DNA of 64,000 bases from positions 29,329 through 93,328 of the forward strand of contig NZXU01000005.1 in the NCBI GenBank assembly GCA_002698425.1, written 5' to 3'. The stretch is from Ahrensia sp. (lineage in GTDB: Bacteria; Pseudomonadota; Alphaproteobacteria; Rhizobiales; Rhizobiaceae). A program made the translations under genes and the position numbers. Positions 1 to 8,444 of the stretch are shown here, one piece after another. The notes under the pieces are model-generated. The model saw nothing but the letters and a program-made list of their open reading frames with translations. It had not been told where the DNA came from and did no database searches. Position 1 is the first letter of the stretch, and each line of letters starts with the position of its first letter.

Positions 1-43
1 GGGCGGCGGCGCCGGCATGGGCCAGAAAAAGGCGTCGCTTCAT
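1..43 (-). CDS. 5' end of an exported protein, cut by the window edge
   Basis: Only the first 14 codons are inside the window. On the minus strand an AGGAG ribosome-binding site lies just before an ATG at 43, and the reading frame begins MKRRLFLAHAGAAA, a charged n-region followed by small hydrophobic residues, as in a secretion signal. It follows a strong minus-strand terminator, so it probably has its own promoter in 44-98. Nothing can be said about its function. Confidence 0.45.
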   Translation of the reverse strand, partial: MKRRLFLAHAGAAA

Positions 44-87
44 TGATTCGCTCCTGCGCGAAGGATGCGAGCAATGATTGCGCAGGG

Positions 88-120
88 CAAAAGAAAAAGC
101 CCGGCCGTTTCGGGCCGGGC
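88..120 (-). terminator. Rho-independent terminator of the DUF2267 gene
   Basis: Perfect 8-bp stem GCCCGGCC (99-106) / GGCCGGGC (113-120) with a 6-nt loop. Read on the minus strand it is followed by a T-rich tract (complement of 88-98), the classic intrinsic terminator form. It lies 25 nt past the stop of the minus-strand gene ending at 145. Confidence 0.85.
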
Positions 121-144
121 GGTTTCAGGCAGTCGCGAATGCGA

Positions 145-504
145 TCAGACGAACTGGCTCAGGCCGGGAATGGAGGCGATCACATCGTCGACGGGTTCGT
201 CGCCGGCCTTTTCCTTGGCGAAGGCAACGGTCTGCTTGGAAACGCCGCTGATTTCACCCATGCCGAGGCCGAGGCCCATCAGGCCGGAGCCGAGCCCCAT
301 GACGCCGCCGCCGAACATGCCGCCACCGGCGTCCGGGGCGTTGTCGATCAAATCCTGCGCGCCGGGCATGGCGGCAAGCATTTGATTGATCTGGTCGGCA
401 GGGCCTTCCTTCTGGAGGAAGCCAAGGATCATGCCGACGGCCTTTCTGGCGACGTCGGCGTCGATTCCGACGGAGTCGGTGATGCGGGAGATGAGTTCGT
501 CCAT
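145..504 (-). CDS. DUF2267-like small protein
   Basis: A 119-residue acidic protein. The N-terminal half (MDELISRITDSVGID...) is predicted helical and resembles the short DUF2267-type proteins common in rhizobia. Residues about 58-84 are a Gly/Met-rich stretch with repeated GLG units, probably flexible or a hairpin that packs on a membrane or partner. No signal peptide and no catalytic motif are visible. The ATG at 504 is preceded by GGAGAAAGAC at good spacing, which decides the start although the frame stays open far upstream. The gene stands alone between a terminator and the divergent HerA-like gene. Function unknown; the family call is by resemblance. Confidence 0.7.
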   Translation of the reverse strand: MDELISRITDSVGIDADVARKAVGMILGFLQKEGPADQINQMLAAMPGAQDLIDNAPDAGGGMFGGGVMGLGSGLMGLGLGMGEISGVSKQTVAFAKEKAGDEPVDDVIASIPGLSQFV

Positions 505-657
505 GTCTTTCTCCAAATTTTGACGTTTACGTAATATGCATAACAGTCGAGGCCGTAAAGACGATTGTTCCGGGCGGACCACTTTTTCCCGGCATTGCCG
601 ATCTTCGCCTCGCCGACTATACGCGGATAGCACCGACGCAACGGAATGAGGCCGCCA

Positions 658-2238
658 ATGTGGGACGTAGTCGATCGTATCTTTCTTGGCGCCAGCCGCA
701 ATCCGGATGACAGTTTCCTCAAGCAGGAGTTCATGTCGCTGCGCTACGCGAACCGCCATGGCCTGATCACCGGCGCGACGGGTACGGGCAAGACGGTGTC
801 CCTGCAAATCTTGGCGGAGTCTTTTTCGAATGCCGGGGTCCCGGTCTTCTGCGCCGATGTCAAAGGCGATCTTTCCGGCATAGCGGCCAAGGGGGAGGCG
901 AAGGACTTCCTGCTCAAGCGGGCCGAAACGATCAAGCTCGATCCCTACGAGTTCCAGGAGTTTCCCGTCATCTTCTGGGACCTGTTCGGCGAGAAGGGCC
1001 ACCCGATCCGCACGACGATCTCCGAGATGGGACCGCTGCTCCTCTCGCGGCTGATGGATCTGTCCGACGCGCAGGAGGGCATTCTCAACATCGCCTTCGA
1101 AATCGCCGATGACGAGGGGCTGCTGCTGCTCGATCTGGCGGACCTGCGGTCCATGCTCGTCCACCTGGGCGAAAACGCCAAGGAGTTCTCGACGCGTTAC
1201 GGCAACATCCATTCCTCCTCGCTCGGGGCGATTCAGCGTTCCTTGCTGGTGCTGGAGAGGGAAGGGGCCGAACATTTCTTTGGCGAGCCCGCCCTCGACA
1301 TCAAGGATCTGATGCGCACGACGCGCGACGGCCTCGGCGCGATCAACGTGCTGGCGGCGGACAAGCTGATGATGAATCCGCGGCTCTACGCCACGTTCCT
1401 CCTCTGGCTGCTTTCCGAGCTCTTCGAGGAACTGCCGGAAGTCGGCGATCCGGACAAGCCGAAGCTGGTCTTCTTCTTCGACGAAGCGCATCTCCTCTTC
1501 GACGAGGCGCCCAAGATCCTCGTCGAACGCGTCGAGCAGGTCGTCCGGCTGATCCGCTCGAAGGGTGTCGGCGTGTTCTTCGTCACGCAGAATCCGCTCG
1601 ATGTGCCGGATACGGTCCTTTCGCAGCTCGGCAACCGGGTCCAGCACGCCTTGCGCGCCTACACGCCGCGCGAACAGAAGGCGGTGAAGGTCGCCGCCGA
1701 CACGTTCCGGCCCAATCCCGAATTCGATTGCTATGAAGCGATCACCCAGCTGGGCGTGGGCGAGGCGCTCGTCTCCACATTGGAGGCCAAGGGCGTTCCC
1801 GGCATCGTCCAGCGCACTTTGATTCGTCCGCCATCCTCGCGTCTCGGCCCGCTCGAAGATGACGAGCGCAAGGAGGTTATAAAGCTCAGCCCGGTCGCCG
1901 GGCTTTACGACGAGACGGTCGACCGCGAATCCGCCGCGGAAATGCTCAAGGCCCGCGGCGAGAAAGCTGCCGAGGTCGCCGAGCGCGAAAGGGCGCAGGC
2001 GGAGAAGGAGGAGCGCGAGGAAAGCGGCTCGCGCTGGACCCTGCCGGATTTCGATGGGGACGATCGCCGCACCAAGTCGTCGCGCAGCAAGTCCGGCTCT
2101 TCGTCGAAACGGAGGTCGTCGAGCCGGCAGACTGTCGGCGAGGCGGCGATGAAGTCGCTGGCGCGCTCGGTCTCCACGCAACTCGGCCGCGCGCTCGTGC
2201 GCGGCATTCTCGGAAGCCTGAAAAAGAGCCTGAGATAA
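658..2238 (+). CDS. HerA-like ATPase of the DUF853 (YjgR) family
   Basis: A 526-residue P-loop ATPase of the HerA/FtsK superfamily. Walker A GATGTGKT is at residues 39-46 and Walker [11 protein letters not shown] at 269-278, followed by a typical C-terminal helicase-like part. The last 50 residues are basic and Ser-rich, likely disordered. YjgR/DUF853 proteins are cytoplasmic NTPases with no assigned reaction; a role in DNA processing is inferred from HerA. The start at 658 is preferred over the ATG at 646 because TGAGG at 647-651 is well spaced for it. It is monocistronic and ends at a bidirectional terminator shared with the convergent transpeptidase gene. Confidence 0.9.
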   Translation: MWDVVDRIFLGASRNPDDSFLKQEFMSLRYANRHGLITGATGTGKTVSLQILAESFSNAGVPVFCADVKGDLSGIAAKGEAKDFLLKRAETIKLDPYEFQEFPVIFWDLFGEKGHPIRTTISEMGPLLLSRLMDLSDAQEGILNIAFEIADDEGLLLLDLADLRSMLVHLGENAKEFSTRYGNIHSSSLGAIQRSLLVLEREGAEHFFGEPALDIKDLMRTTRDGLGAINVLAADKLMMNPRLYATFLLWLLSELFEELPEVGDPDKPKLVFFFDEAHLLFDEAPKILVERVEQVVRLIRSKGVGVFFVTQNPLDVPDTVLSQLGNRVQHALRAYTPREQKAVKVAADTFRPNPEFDCYEAITQLGVGEALVSTLEAKGVPGIVQRTLIRPPSSRLGPLEDDERKEVIKLSPVAGLYDETVDRESAAEMLKARGEKAAEVAERERAQAEKEEREESGSRWTLPDFDGDDRRTKSSRSKSGSSSKRRSSSRQTVGEAAMKSLARSVSTQLGRALVRGILGSLKKSLR

Positions 2239-2240
2239 GA

Positions 2241-2270
2241 AAACGCCGGCGCGGGGCCGGCGTTTCTTCG
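2241..2270. terminator. Bidirectional intrinsic terminator
   Basis: Perfect 10-bp stem AAACGCCGGC (2241-2250) / GCCGGCGTTT (2256-2265) with a 5-nt loop, A-rich on one side and T-rich on the other. It separates the convergent genes ending at 2238 and 2279 and can serve both. Confidence 0.85.
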
Positions 2271-2278
2271 GATCGGTG

Positions 2279-2986
2279 TTAGCGCACCAGCACGGGCGTG
2301 CCTTGCGGCACCCGGGCGTAGAGATCGATGATATCCTGGTTCATCAGTCGCACGCAGCCGGACGAAACGGACTTGCCGATCGAGTTCCACTCCGGCGAGC
2401 CGTGCAGGCGATAAAGCGTGTCCTTGCCGCCTTCATAGAGATAGAGCGCGCGAGCTCCCAGCGGATTGCGGATGCCGGGCTCCATGCCGCCATTATAGAT
2501 GTCGTTCTTCTTGTCGTAGCTCATCCGGTATTTCTCGAGCTTCGGATCGCGATCGATCATCTCGTCCGGCGGGAACCATTTCGGCCAGACCCGGCGCGCG
2601 CCGACTTCGGCGCGTCCCGACCATTCGAAACCGGCGCGTCCGAGCCCGACGCCGTAGCGGACCGCCCGGCCTCCGCCGATCACCAGATAGAGATGGTGGG
2701 ATCTCGTATCGACGACGATGGTGCCGCGGGCTTCACCGGTCGGGTCTTTCACGACCTGGCGCAGATAGCGTTCCGAAATCTTCGTGTAGGGCACCGCCGG
2801 AATGGTGAAGCCGCCGTCCTCGACGGACGCATACATGGTTGCGTAGTCGGGGAAATCCGGCACCCTGCTCGATACGCTGACCGGTTCGCCGTTTTCATCG
2901 ACGGTGGTACAGGCGGAAAGCGCCAGACCGGCCGAGAGCGTGGCGGTGGCGGAAAGGAAACTGCGGCGCGAAATGTCTTTCATCAT
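2279..2986 (-). CDS. Lipoprotein L,D-transpeptidase (YkuD domain)
   Basis: A 235-residue exported L,D-transpeptidase that would cross-link peptidoglycan stem peptides or attach proteins to them in the periplasm. The N-terminus has RRSF (7-10), a hydrophobic core and a lipobox LSAC with Cys26, so it looks like a lipoprotein with a twin-arginine-like signal. The YkuD catalytic motif is complete, with HGSPEWNSIG beginning at His195 and SSGCVRL carrying the nucleophile Cys211. The start at 2986 (MMKDISRR) is chosen because it gives the signal peptide directly and has GGA upstream; an in-frame ATG at 3019 is possible. Monocistronic. Confidence 0.9.
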   Translation of the reverse strand: MMKDISRRSFLSATATLSAGLALSACTTVDENGEPVSVSSRVPDFPDYATMYASVEDGGFTIPAVPYTKISERYLRQVVKDPTGEARGTIVVDTRSHHLYLVIGGGRAVRYGVGLGRAGFEWSGRAEVGARRVWPKWFPPDEMIDRDPKLEKYRMSYDKKNDIYNGGMEPGIRNPLGARALYLYEGGKDTLYRLHGSPEWNSIGKSVSSGCVRLMNQDIIDLYARVPQGTPVLVR

Positions 2987-3163
2987 GGTTCCGTGAGAGA
3001 ATTGCTGCGCAAGGCGCATGGCGCAGCCGGAGAAGGGCGACAGATTGCCTTTACCCGTGTTCGCGCGAAGTTTTGAGCGGAAAATGTTGGCATCGGCCCT
3101 GAACGGCGCGACCTGATCCCAAATCCCCGCGCATCGTTGCAGCGCCGCAACACTTTGCGATTG

Positions 3164-3814
3164 CTACAAGTTCTCGAGATCGCCGATTTCCCGTGACGGA
3201 CCGTAATTCTGATATTCGTTCGGCAGCCCGGCGCGATTGATCCACACCGTGTGAAAGCCGAATTTATGGGCGCCCGCAATGTCCCATCGATTGGACGACT
3301 GGAACGAAACCTCCGCCGGAGAGACGTCGAACGTGTCGGTGACCATGCGATAGGTCTGCGGAGCGGTCTTGAATGTCTTCACCGCCTCCACCGAGAGAAT
3401 GGCGTCGAAAAAGCTGGCGAGCCCGGCCGAATCGACAGCCGCGGACAGCATGTCGGGCGAACCGTTCGACAGGATCGCGATCTGCGCGTCCTTCTCGCGG
3501 AGCCTGGACAGGACCTCGGGAACCTCCGGATAGCAGTCGAGCGTCCAATAGGCCTCCAGAAGCTTGTCGCGGCAGGACGCATCGACGCCGGGCGTCGCGC
3601 CGAGCGCGTAATCGAGCGCATCCTCGGTCAGCCGCCAGAAATCCGCATAGGAGCCCATCAGGGTTCGGACCCAGGAATATTCGAGCTGCTTGGTGCGCCA
3701 GATTTCCGAGAGCCGCTGACCGTCCGGCCCGAGCGAATCGGCGTGTTTGCGGACGGCCGCGTGAACATCGAACAACGTACCGTAGGCGTCGAAAACGTAA
3801 GTTCTGACCTTCAT
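3164..3814 (-). CDS. Haloacid dehalogenase, type II
   Basis: A 216-residue HAD-superfamily enzyme of the (S)-2-haloacid dehalogenase type, which hydrolyses L-2-haloalkanoates to D-2-hydroxyacids. Visible are the nucleophile motif FDAYGTLFD (Asp9), the LSNGSP motif with the catalytic Ser/Asn, a TFKTAPQTY segment matching the conserved Lys region, and SSNRWDIAGAHKFGF, close to the type II signature SSNxWDxxGA. Length matches the family. Many genomic members act as general phosphatases or dehalogenases, so the true substrate is unknown. Monocistronic, divergent from the aminotransferase gene. Confidence 0.88.
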   Translation of the reverse strand: MKVRTYVFDAYGTLFDVHAAVRKHADSLGPDGQRLSEIWRTKQLEYSWVRTLMGSYADFWRLTEDALDYALGATPGVDASCRDKLLEAYWTLDCYPEVPEVLSRLREKDAQIAILSNGSPDMLSAAVDSAGLASFFDAILSVEAVKTFKTAPQTYRMVTDTFDVSPAEVSFQSSNRWDIAGAHKFGFHTVWINRAGLPNEYQNYGPSREIGDLENL

Positions 3815-3958
3815 CGTCCCTTTCCGGTTGCCGGAACTTTGGTCAAAGAGGATGGACGGGTCAATAGCGTCATATGGTCCGCTGACTGCGGACGGTCATT
3901 GACGGCCTCGCGGAAATCCGGTTTCCGTGCTCCGAAAAAATCATATGCGGAGGCAAAC

Positions 3959-4825
3959 ATGGCGGTCGATACGACAGCGCAGACCCTGACCTGGACCTAT
4001 ATCGACGGCGACTGGCATGAAGGCAACGTGCCGATCATCGGTCCGCGCACCCACGCCATGTGGCTGGGCTCGTCCGTCTTCGACGGCGCGCGCTGGTTCG
4101 AGGGCGTCGCCCCGGACCTCGACCTGCATGCCGCCCGGGTCAACGCGTCTGCGGAAGCGCTCGGTCTCAAGCCGACCATGAGCGCCGACGAGATCGTCGG
4201 CCTGACCTGGGACGGTCTGAAGAAGTTCGACGGCAAGACGGCCGTCTATATCCGGCCGATGTACTGGGCCGAGCATGGCGGCTACATGTCCGTTCCCGCC
4301 GATCCGGAATCGACCCGTTTCTGCCTGTGTCTGCACGAGGCGCCGATGCTGCCGGCGAAGGGTTTTTCGGTGACCGTTTCCCCGTTCCGCCGGCCGACCA
4401 TCGAATCCATGCCGACGAACGCCAAGGCGGGATGCCTCTATCCGAACAACGGGCGGGCGATCCTGGAAGCGAAAAGCCGTGGCTTTGACAATTGCCTGGT
4501 GCGCGACATGCTTGGCAATGTCGCCGAGACCGGCGCGTCGAACGTCTTCATGGTCAAGGACGCCCAGGTCTTCACGCCGGCCCCGAACCGGACCTTTCTC
4601 ACCGGCATCACGAGGGCGCGCACCATCGACCTCCTCGCGCAATACGGCTTCTCCACGGTCGAGACGACCTTGACGGTCGAGGACTTCATGGACGCCGACG
4701 AAATTTTCTCGACAGGGAACCATTCCAAGGTCGTGCCGATTATACGCATTGAGGACCGCGAACTGCAGCCCGGCCCCGTGGCCGCCAAGGCGCGCGAGCT
4801 TTACTGGGAATGGGCGCACGCCTGA
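3959..4825 (+). CDS. ilvE: Branched-chain amino acid aminotransferase (class IV PLP)
   Basis: A 288-residue fold-type IV aminotransferase that interconverts Val, Leu and Ile with their 2-oxo acids using 2-oxoglutarate. The PLP lysine is Lys156 in TNAKAGCLYPNN; the GNVAETGASNVF and TGITR segments bind the cofactor phosphate. The ATG at 3959 follows GCGGAGGC and gives the usual family N-terminus; the open frame further upstream overlaps the divergent dehalogenase promoter. Class IV also includes D-amino-acid transaminases, but the overall match and length favour IlvE. Monocistronic. Confidence 0.88.
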   Translation: MAVDTTAQTLTWTYIDGDWHEGNVPIIGPRTHAMWLGSSVFDGARWFEGVAPDLDLHAARVNASAEALGLKPTMSADEIVGLTWDGLKKFDGKTAVYIRPMYWAEHGGYMSVPADPESTRFCLCLHEAPMLPAKGFSVTVSPFRRPTIESMPTNAKAGCLYPNNGRAILEAKSRGFDNCLVRDMLGNVAETGASNVFMVKDAQVFTPAPNRTFLTGITRARTIDLLAQYGFSTVETTLTVEDFMDADEIFSTGNHSKVVPIIRIEDRELQPGPVAAKARELYWEWAHA

Positions 4826-4951
4826 TTTTACGGAAAAAGCCCGCCGCTGTTGTTGTCGTGGTCGTGACGGAATTCTATGTGAAATGCGAACTGGACGGCA
4901 TGTCCGCCCGCCGCGCTGATTAGAATCACTTTTTTAAGAAGGAGACCCCAA

Positions 4952-5551
4952 ATGGCTTTTACGCTTCCCGATCTTCCCTATGACTACGAGGCGCTGGCGC
5001 CGTTCATGTCGAAGGAGACGCTGGAGTATCACCACGACAAGCACCACAAGGCCTATGTCGACAAGGGCAACGAGCTCGCGGCCGAGGCCGGGATGGACGG
5101 GCTGTCGCTCGAGGAGATCGTCAAGCAGTCCTACGGCAAGAATCCGGGCCTCTTCAACAATGCCGCCCAGCATTACAATCACATGCACTTCTGGAAGTGG
5201 ATGAAGAAGGACGGCGGCGGCACGTCGCTGCCGGGCAAGCTCTCCTCCGCGATCGACAGCGACCTCGGCGGCTACGACAAGTTCAAGGCCGATTTCATCG
5301 CCGCCGGCGTCGGCCAGTTCGGCTCGGGCTGGGCCTGGATCGCCGTCAAGGACGGCAAGCTGGAGATCATGAAGACGCCGAACGGCGAGAACCCGCTGGT
5401 CCACGGCGCGACCCCGATCCTCGGCGTCGACGTGTGGGAACACTCCTACTACATCGACTACCGCAACGCCCGCCCCAAATACCTCGAGGCCTTCGTCGAC
5501 AGCCTGATCAACTGGGACTACGTGCTGGAACTCTACGAAGCCGCGTCCTGA
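4952..5551 (+). CDS. sodB: Iron/manganese superoxide dismutase, Fe-type
   Basis: A 199-residue cytoplasmic superoxide dismutase converting superoxide to H2O2 and O2. Metal ligands His27, His79 (in NHMHFW), Asp160 and His164 (in DVWEHSYY) are all present. Gln73 in the AAQ segment, rather than a Gln in the C-terminal domain, is the usual mark of Fe-selective enzymes. A strong AAGGAG ribosome-binding site precedes the ATG, and a textbook terminator follows 33 nt after the stop, so the gene is monocistronic. No leader peptide is present. Confidence 0.95.
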   Translation: MAFTLPDLPYDYEALAPFMSKETLEYHHDKHHKAYVDKGNELAAEAGMDGLSLEEIVKQSYGKNPGLFNNAAQHYNHMHFWKWMKKDGGGTSLPGKLSSAIDSDLGGYDKFKADFIAAGVGQFGSGWAWIAVKDGKLEIMKTPNGENPLVHGATPILGVDVWEHSYYIDYRNARPKYLEAFVDSLINWDYVLELYEAAS

Positions 5552-5584
5552 GTTCGACAATAGACGCCTGCAGGACATGACGTG

Positions 5585-5616
5585 CGGCCCCGCCTTGTGC
5601 GGGGCCGTGTCTTTTC
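5585..5616 (+). terminator. Rho-independent terminator of sodB
   Basis: Perfect 9-bp stem CGGCCCCGC (5585-5593) / GCGGGGCCG (5599-5607), loop CTTGT, followed by TGTCTTTTCT. Confidence 0.9.
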
Positions 5617-5653
5617 TGCGTTGACACTGTGTCGCACGCAAAATCTCGCAATC

Positions 5654-5667
5654 TCACGCAAGCGTGA
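5654..5667. promoter_or_regulatory. Palindrome upstream of the cytochrome c' operon
   Basis: TCACGCAAGCGTGA is a perfect inverted repeat with 6-bp arms and a 2-nt centre, 70 nt before the cytochrome c' start. Related half-sites (CACGCA, TCTCGCA) lie just upstream. It could be an operator; no protein can be named. Confidence 0.4.
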
Positions 5668-5736
5668 TCACGGGGCGGGAATAAATATCGCAGTCTTGGT
5701 GTCTAACCTGCGCGTAACCAGCACCAGGAGGATCTC

Positions 5737-6183
5737 GTGCAAAAGACCTTGATTACCCTTTCCCTCATCGCGGCCACCGCCACCGCGGCATTCGCCGCCG
5801 ACGACCCGATCGCCGTGCGCAAGTCGCTCATGCAGGCGAACGGCGCCGCGGCGGGCCTCTCCGCCGGCATGATGAAGAAGGAAATCGACTACAGCCCGGC
5901 CGCCGGCAAGGCGGCCATCGCCGCGCTGCACGCCTCGGCCGAAGCCTTTGGCGACTTCTTCCCCGAAGGCAGCGACATGGGCGCCGACACCAAGGCCGCC
6001 GCGGCGATCTGGGAAGACGCCGCAGGCTGGCAGGCCGAACTCGACAAGTTCAAGACCGCCGCCGCCGCCGCAATGGAAGCCTCGGGCCGCGCCGGCCCCG
6101 CCGATCTCGCGGCCTTCCAGGGCGCCGTCGGCCCGGTCCTCGGCACCTGCAAGAGCTGCCACGAGAAGTTCCAGACCCGCTAA
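5737..6183 (+). CDS. Cytochrome c' (class II cytochrome c)
   Basis: A 148-residue periplasmic cytochrome of the four-helix c' type. Residues 1-20 form a Sec signal ending AFA-A. The single haem motif CKSCH is at 138-142, close to the C-terminus, as is diagnostic for class II cytochromes. Proteins of this family bind NO and CO and are tied to nitrosative stress, though some shuttle electrons. Translation starts at GTG, decided by the strong site CAGGAGGATCTC. It is the first gene of a two-gene operon with the diheme cytochrome 6 nt downstream. Confidence 0.9.
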   Translation: MQKTLITLSLIAATATAAFAADDPIAVRKSLMQANGAAAGLSAGMMKKEIDYSPAAGKAAIAALHASAEAFGDFFPEGSDMGADTKAAAAIWEDAAGWQAELDKFKTAAAAAMEASGRAGPADLAAFQGAVGPVLGTCKSCHEKFQTR

Positions 6184-6189
6184 GCCGGC

Positions 6190-7101
6190 ATGATACGCAA
6201 GCTCGCCTTACTCGTTGTGCTCGCCGCAATCGTCGGCGGGCTTGCATTCTGGTTCCTGAGCGCCCCGAAGACGCTCGACGCCCGATCGCTCGCGGCCCTG
6301 CCGGAAGGCGACGCGGCGCGCGGTGAAATGGTCTTCTGGGCCGGCGGCTGCGCCTCGTGCCACGCCGCCGACGACGCCGAGGGCGACGGCAAGCTGATGC
6401 TGGGCGGCGGCCATGTGCTGTCCAGCGATTTCGGCGATTTCGTCGTTCCCAACATTTCGACGGACCCCGAGCGCGGCATCGGCGCATGGTCGAGGCAAGA
6501 CTTCGCCAATGCGATGCTGCGCGGCGTGTCGCCGGACGGCGGGCATTTCTACCCGTCCTTCCCCTACACCTCCTATGCGCGCATGAAAGGCGAGGATCTC
6601 GCCGATCTCTGGGCGTTCATGCAGACCCTGCCGGCGGTCGACAACGATCCCGGCCCGCACAGGCTCGGCTTCCCGTTCAATATCCGCCGCGGCGTCGGCC
6701 TGTGGAAGCTGCTCTACGCCGATGACGCATGGATCGCCGAGATCGACGAGACGGACGAGAAACTCGTACGCGGCCGCTATCTCGTCGAAGGGCTCGGCCA
6801 TTGCGGCGAATGCCACTCGCCGCGCGATGTCGCCGGCGGCGTCAAACGCGACCTGTGGCTTGCCGGCGCGCCGAACCCTGACGGGGAGGGCCGTATTCCC
6901 AACATCACGTCCGACGGCACCATCGCCGACTGGTCGGAAGCCGACATCGCCTATTACCTGGAAAGCGGCTTCACCCCGGATTTCGATTCCGTCGGCGGCT
7001 CGATGGTCGACGTCCAGGAAAACATGGCCAAACTTCCCGCCTCAGACCGCGAGGCGATCGCGGCCTATCTGAAAGCGATCCCGGCGCATCAGGGTAACTA
7101 G
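6190..7101 (+). CDS. Membrane-anchored diheme cytochrome c
   Basis: A 303-residue protein with an uncleaved N-terminal membrane helix (about residues 5-23) and two cytochrome c domains: CASCH at 54-58 and CGECH at 205-209. Each domain has the NISTD/NITSD segment seen in the diheme subunits that accept electrons from periplasmic dehydrogenases such as alcohol, gluconate or aldehyde dehydrogenases. No dehydrogenase gene is adjacent, so here the likely partner is the co-transcribed cytochrome c'. The gene starts 6 nt after that stop, and tandem hairpins follow it. Confidence 0.88.
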   Translation: MIRKLALLVVLAAIVGGLAFWFLSAPKTLDARSLAALPEGDAARGEMVFWAGGCASCHAADDAEGDGKLMLGGGHVLSSDFGDFVVPNISTDPERGIGAWSRQDFANAMLRGVSPDGGHFYPSFPYTSYARMKGEDLADLWAFMQTLPAVDNDPGPHRLGFPFNIRRGVGLWKLLYADDAWIAEIDETDEKLVRGRYLVEGLGHCGECHSPRDVAGGVKRDLWLAGAPNPDGEGRIPNITSDGTIADWSEADIAYYLESGFTPDFDSVGGSMVDVQENMAKLPASDREAIAAYLKAIPAHQGN

Positions 7102-7154
7102 CCGGGGCGTTCGCGCCGGGTTTGCGGATTGCGCTCTTTCATGGCTATCCGGTG

Positions 7155-7213
7155 CGCGGGATGGCTATTCCCGCGAGATCGGCCTTCAGCCTGCTTTTCA
7201 GTGCAGGCTTTTC
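7155..7213 (+). terminator. Tandem hairpins ending the cytochrome operon
   Basis: First stem CGCGGGA (7155-7161) / TCCCGCG (7169-7175). Second stem AGCCTGC (7188-7194) / GCAGGCT (7203-7209) followed by TTTTC. The second has intrinsic-terminator form on the plus strand and insulates the DUF6065 gene from the cytochromes. Confidence 0.6.
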
Positions 7214-7321
7214 AACATCGTTCACTCACAGATTGTCGTAATCCGGAGTTTCGGCCAGACTGCAAAACTCGGACATCAATCGACACAAACCGTCCAACGG
7301 ACCGGAGCACGGCGTTATTTC

Positions 7322-8077
7322 ATGAAGCTCACTGCATATGTTGAAGACGGATACGATCTGGATATCCGTCCGGCCAGGCCGAACCGCGCCTGGCTTGACA
7401 CCTATGGCGACGGATATGCCTATGGATGCCTGCCCATGGTCATGGCCAACCAGCTTGGTTGGGAAATATGCACCCCCACTGGTTTCACGGTGGTCTGGAA
7501 CGGCGGCGGCAACCGCGACAGCCTTGCGGTAATCGCCGACGAAACGGACATTGCGCGCACTATCAGCCATTTTGGCGCAGGCATATTCACCTTCTCTTTT
7601 CCGGCCGTATTTCGCACCGAACCCGGCTTCGATCTGATGATACAGGGCCCTCCCAACAATCCGGTTCGCGGAGCGACCCCTTTCAGTGGACTGGTGGAAA
7701 CGGACTGGGTGTTGACGTCACCGGCCATCCACTGGCAGATCACGGAACCCGACCGTGCGGTACGGTTTCGAAAGGGTGATGCCATGGCCCAGATTTTTCC
7801 GGTGCGGCGCGGCGACGCCGAGGCCTTTGAACCGGAGATCCGCAGCGTCTCGGACGAGCCGGAGATCGCTGCATACATGGAACAGTGGTACGCGCAACGC
7901 AGGGCGTTCAACGCGGCTCTCAAAGACCCGGAATCGGAGGAAAGGCGGATGAAATGGCCCGGTCATTACAGACGCGGAACCGACATCTTCGATAAAAAGG
8001 CGTCTCCGGAGACGCATCGGACGCGTCTGCGAATGCCGCAGTTCGAAGATCGGCGCAGGTCCGAACCGGACAATTGA
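7322..8077 (+). CDS. DUF6065-like protein of the RiPP-type cluster
   Basis: A 251-residue soluble protein with no signal peptide or membrane helix. I recognise it as DUF6065-like by its overall pattern: WNGGG near residue 60, a central HFGAGIFTF segment, a Pro/Asn-rich QGPPNNPVRGA loop, and a basic C-terminus rich in Arg/Glu. The reaction is unknown. Its setting is the evidence for a role: it is 116 nt upstream of and co-oriented with the 31-codon peptide gene, and faces the PqqD/B2/kinase/nucleotidyltransferase operon. A plausible job is modification or handling of the peptide; this is inference. Confidence 0.65.
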   Translation: MKLTAYVEDGYDLDIRPARPNRAWLDTYGDGYAYGCLPMVMANQLGWEICTPTGFTVVWNGGGNRDSLAVIADETDIARTISHFGAGIFTFSFPAVFRTEPGFDLMIQGPPNNPVRGATPFSGLVETDWVLTSPAIHWQITEPDRAVRFRKGDAMAQIFPVRRGDAEAFEPEIRSVSDEPEIAAYMEQWYAQRRAFNAALKDPESEERRMKWPGHYRRGTDIFDKKASPETHRTRLRMPQFEDRRRSEPDN

Positions 8078-8105
8078 CTTGGCCTGGAAATCCTAATCGA
8101 TACCG

Positions 8106-8134
8106 TTGACGATAAACTTCCAGCCAGTTAATCA
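8106..8134 (+). promoter_or_regulatory. Candidate sigma-70-type promoter of the precursor peptide gene
   Basis: TTGACG (8106-8111), a 17-nt spacer and TAATCA (8129-8134) sit 59 nt before the peptide ATG. This would let the peptide be made independently of, and at higher level than, the DUF6065 gene. The spacer holds CAGCCAG, which can pair with CTGGCTG at 8152-8158. Confidence 0.45.
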
Positions 8135-8193
8135 ATCGCTGGGGCGAAACCTGGCTGACTATGCCGTCTTATGACGGATTTAGGGGATAGCAC

Positions 8194-8289
8194 ATGAAGA
8201 AATATACCAAACCGGCAGTACGCAAGCGGGCCAAACTTGCTCGCGTTACAAGCGCGACGTCTCTCATTACTTGGACGAAGGTTGAATAG
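8194..8289 (+). CDS. Putative RiPP precursor peptide, 31 residues
   Basis: The reading frame encodes MKKYTKPAVRKRAKLARV followed by TSATSLITWTKVE. The first half fits the leader pattern of lasso-type and related rhizobial RiPP precursors: Y-x-x-P-x-(L/V) near the N-terminus, a basic KR stretch, then L-x-x-V-T. The second half is Ser/Thr-rich with one Trp and a single acidic residue, the C-terminal Glu31. AGGGGA lies 7 nt upstream of the ATG, and a strong terminator follows 37 nt after the TAG, so this is a real transcription unit. If cleavage follows the conserved Thr at -2 (after Ser20), the core would be 11 residues. There is no Asp/Glu at core positions 7-9, so a lasso ring is not expected. 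Confidence 0.75.
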   Translation: MKKYTKPAVRKRAKLARVTSATSLITWTKVE

Positions 8290-8325
8290 GATCCAGCTTC
8301 CGCTGAGATCTGACCGCAAAATCAA

Positions 8326-8372
8326 TAGCCAGCCCCAAGGCCAATAGGCTCTGGGGCTGGCTCGACTATTTT
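8326..8372. terminator. Terminator between the precursor gene and the convergent operon
   Basis: Perfect 11-bp stem AGCCAGCCCCA (8327-8337) / TGGGGCTGGCT (8352-8362). T-rich sequence follows on the plus strand (ACTATTTTATT), and A/T-rich sequence on the minus side, so it can stop both the peptide transcript and readthrough from the operon ending at 8445. Confidence 0.75.
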
Positions 8373-8444
8373 ATTGATAGAATAAATGCCTGGCTTATCC
8401 CCGGGCAACGAACCAGCTCTTTACGGCGACAGCGGCTGTCGAAT

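Noticed and set aside
145..2181. Long minus-strand frame across the HerA-like gene
   Set aside because: It is the antisense shadow of the ATPase gene in G+C-rich DNA; only the last 119 codons, with their own ribosome-binding site, look real.
7129..7344. 71-codon frame before the DUF6065 gene
   Set aside because: It spans the terminator hairpins, has no ribosome-binding site and no protein-like pattern.
8161..8190. Nine-codon frame just before the precursor peptide
   Set aside because: No ribosome-binding site; probably chance, although it ends 3 nt before the peptide ATG.
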